Below, in pieces: positions 63,752-64,000 of a stretch of 64,000 nucleotides of DNA. The notes beneath the pieces were generated by a model. That model searched no databases, was not told where the DNA came from, and worked only from the letters and a program-made list of their open reading frames with translations. This DNA comes from Novosphingobium aureum (lineage in GTDB: Bacteria; Pseudomonadota; Alphaproteobacteria; Sphingomonadales; Sphingomonadaceae), in the NCBI RefSeq assembly GCF_015865035.1, contig NZ_JADZGI010000001.1, positions 2,728,001-2,792,000 of the forward strand, written 5' to 3'. Each line of letters opens with the position of its first letter. Within the stretch, counting starts at the first letter, position 1. The position numbers and the translations under genes were made by a program.

Positions 63752-64000
63752 ATGCCCTTGCCACAGGCTTTCCGCCCTTCCGCTCCGACCGCGCCCGCTC
63801 CGCGCGACATGCTCGAGACGCTCTTTCGCGAGGGGCTCGAAACCGTCGACGGCGCCAGACTTCTGCGCACGCATTCGTGTTTCGACGGCGAGCGCTGGCA
63901 CTACGATGCTGGCGCTGCGGGCCGCTCGATTACTTTCGACATCCCGCGCGAAGGGCGCCTGATCGTCGTCGGTGCAGGCAAGGCAGCCGCAGCCCTGGCC
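63752..64000 (+). CDS. Glycerate 2-kinase (MOFRL/DUF4147 type), N-terminal part
   Basis: First 83 codons of a gene that runs off the right edge. M-L-E-T-L-F-R-E-G-L-E followed by R-L-I-V-V-G-A-G-K-A-A-A-A-L-A is the typical entry of the DUF4147 domain of glycerate 2-kinase. The enzyme phosphorylates D-glycerate, an end product of uronate and aldarate degradation. The ATG is 7 bases after the hydrolase stop with GAAGGA upstream, so it is co-transcribed. Confidence 0.8.
   Translation, partial: MPLPQAFRPSAPTAPAPRDMLETLFREGLETVDGARLLRTHSCFDGERWHYDAGAAGRSITFDIPREGRLIVVGAGKAAAALA

Overview
The window is about 64 kb of GC-rich, densely coded DNA. It most resembles a chromosome segment of a sphingomonad-type alphaproteobacterium (Novosphingobium/Sphingobium-like). 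The grounds are the infA sequence, three large TonB-dependent receptors linked to catabolic genes, a periplasmic PaoABC-type aldehyde oxidoreductase, amidohydrolases fused to PD40 propellers, and frequent ATGA stop/start overlaps. No rRNA, tRNA, CRISPR array, transposase or phage gene was recognised.

Left part (1-18.5 kb) is catabolic. It starts with the end of a paoABC operon (minus strand). A TonB receptor follows, then a divergent sugar module: two TIM-barrel sugar isomerases, a Gfo/Idh/MocA dehydrogenase, a GPH-type symporter and a GMC oxidoreductase, with a LacI regulator. Next come an amidase, an MFS transporter and an operon of a second amidase, rutA and rutE. RutA and RutE are the first and last enzymes of the Rut pyrimidine pathway; rutB, rutC, rutD, rutF and rutG are absent here, and amidase-signature enzymes stand where RutB would be expected.

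18.9-27.1 kb is an OmpR-type two-component system divergent from a complete HME-RND tripartite efflux system (adaptor, pump, TolC-like channel). 27.2-39.5 kb holds a siderophore-type TonB receptor, an HSL-family esterase, a MocR regulator, a PepSY membrane protein, two secreted amidohydrolases and a PaiB-like flavin-binding protein. Three of its transcription units carry the same ACT(T)GG/ACTGGATGT direct-repeat element upstream, which looks like a MocR regulon.

39.7-45.5 kb is the most unusual part. infA and a 49-residue small ORF are followed by a compact four-gene run: glycosyltransferase, sulfotransferase, B12-binding radical SAM enzyme and a full-length nitric oxide synthase oxygenase. 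I do not know this gene combination as a described system.

45.5-64 kb contains a DUF2938 membrane protein, pyrC and a copper-resistance set (small secreted Cys/His protein, copA, copB). A citrate-type locus follows (TctDE-like two-component system divergent from an orphan solute-binding protein, an OprP-like porin and a CitMHS symporter). The end of the window has a small conserved protein, a secreted PD40 protein and a carbohydrate locus: TonB receptor, Tat-exported GHL6-like hydrolase and the start of a glycerate 2-kinase.
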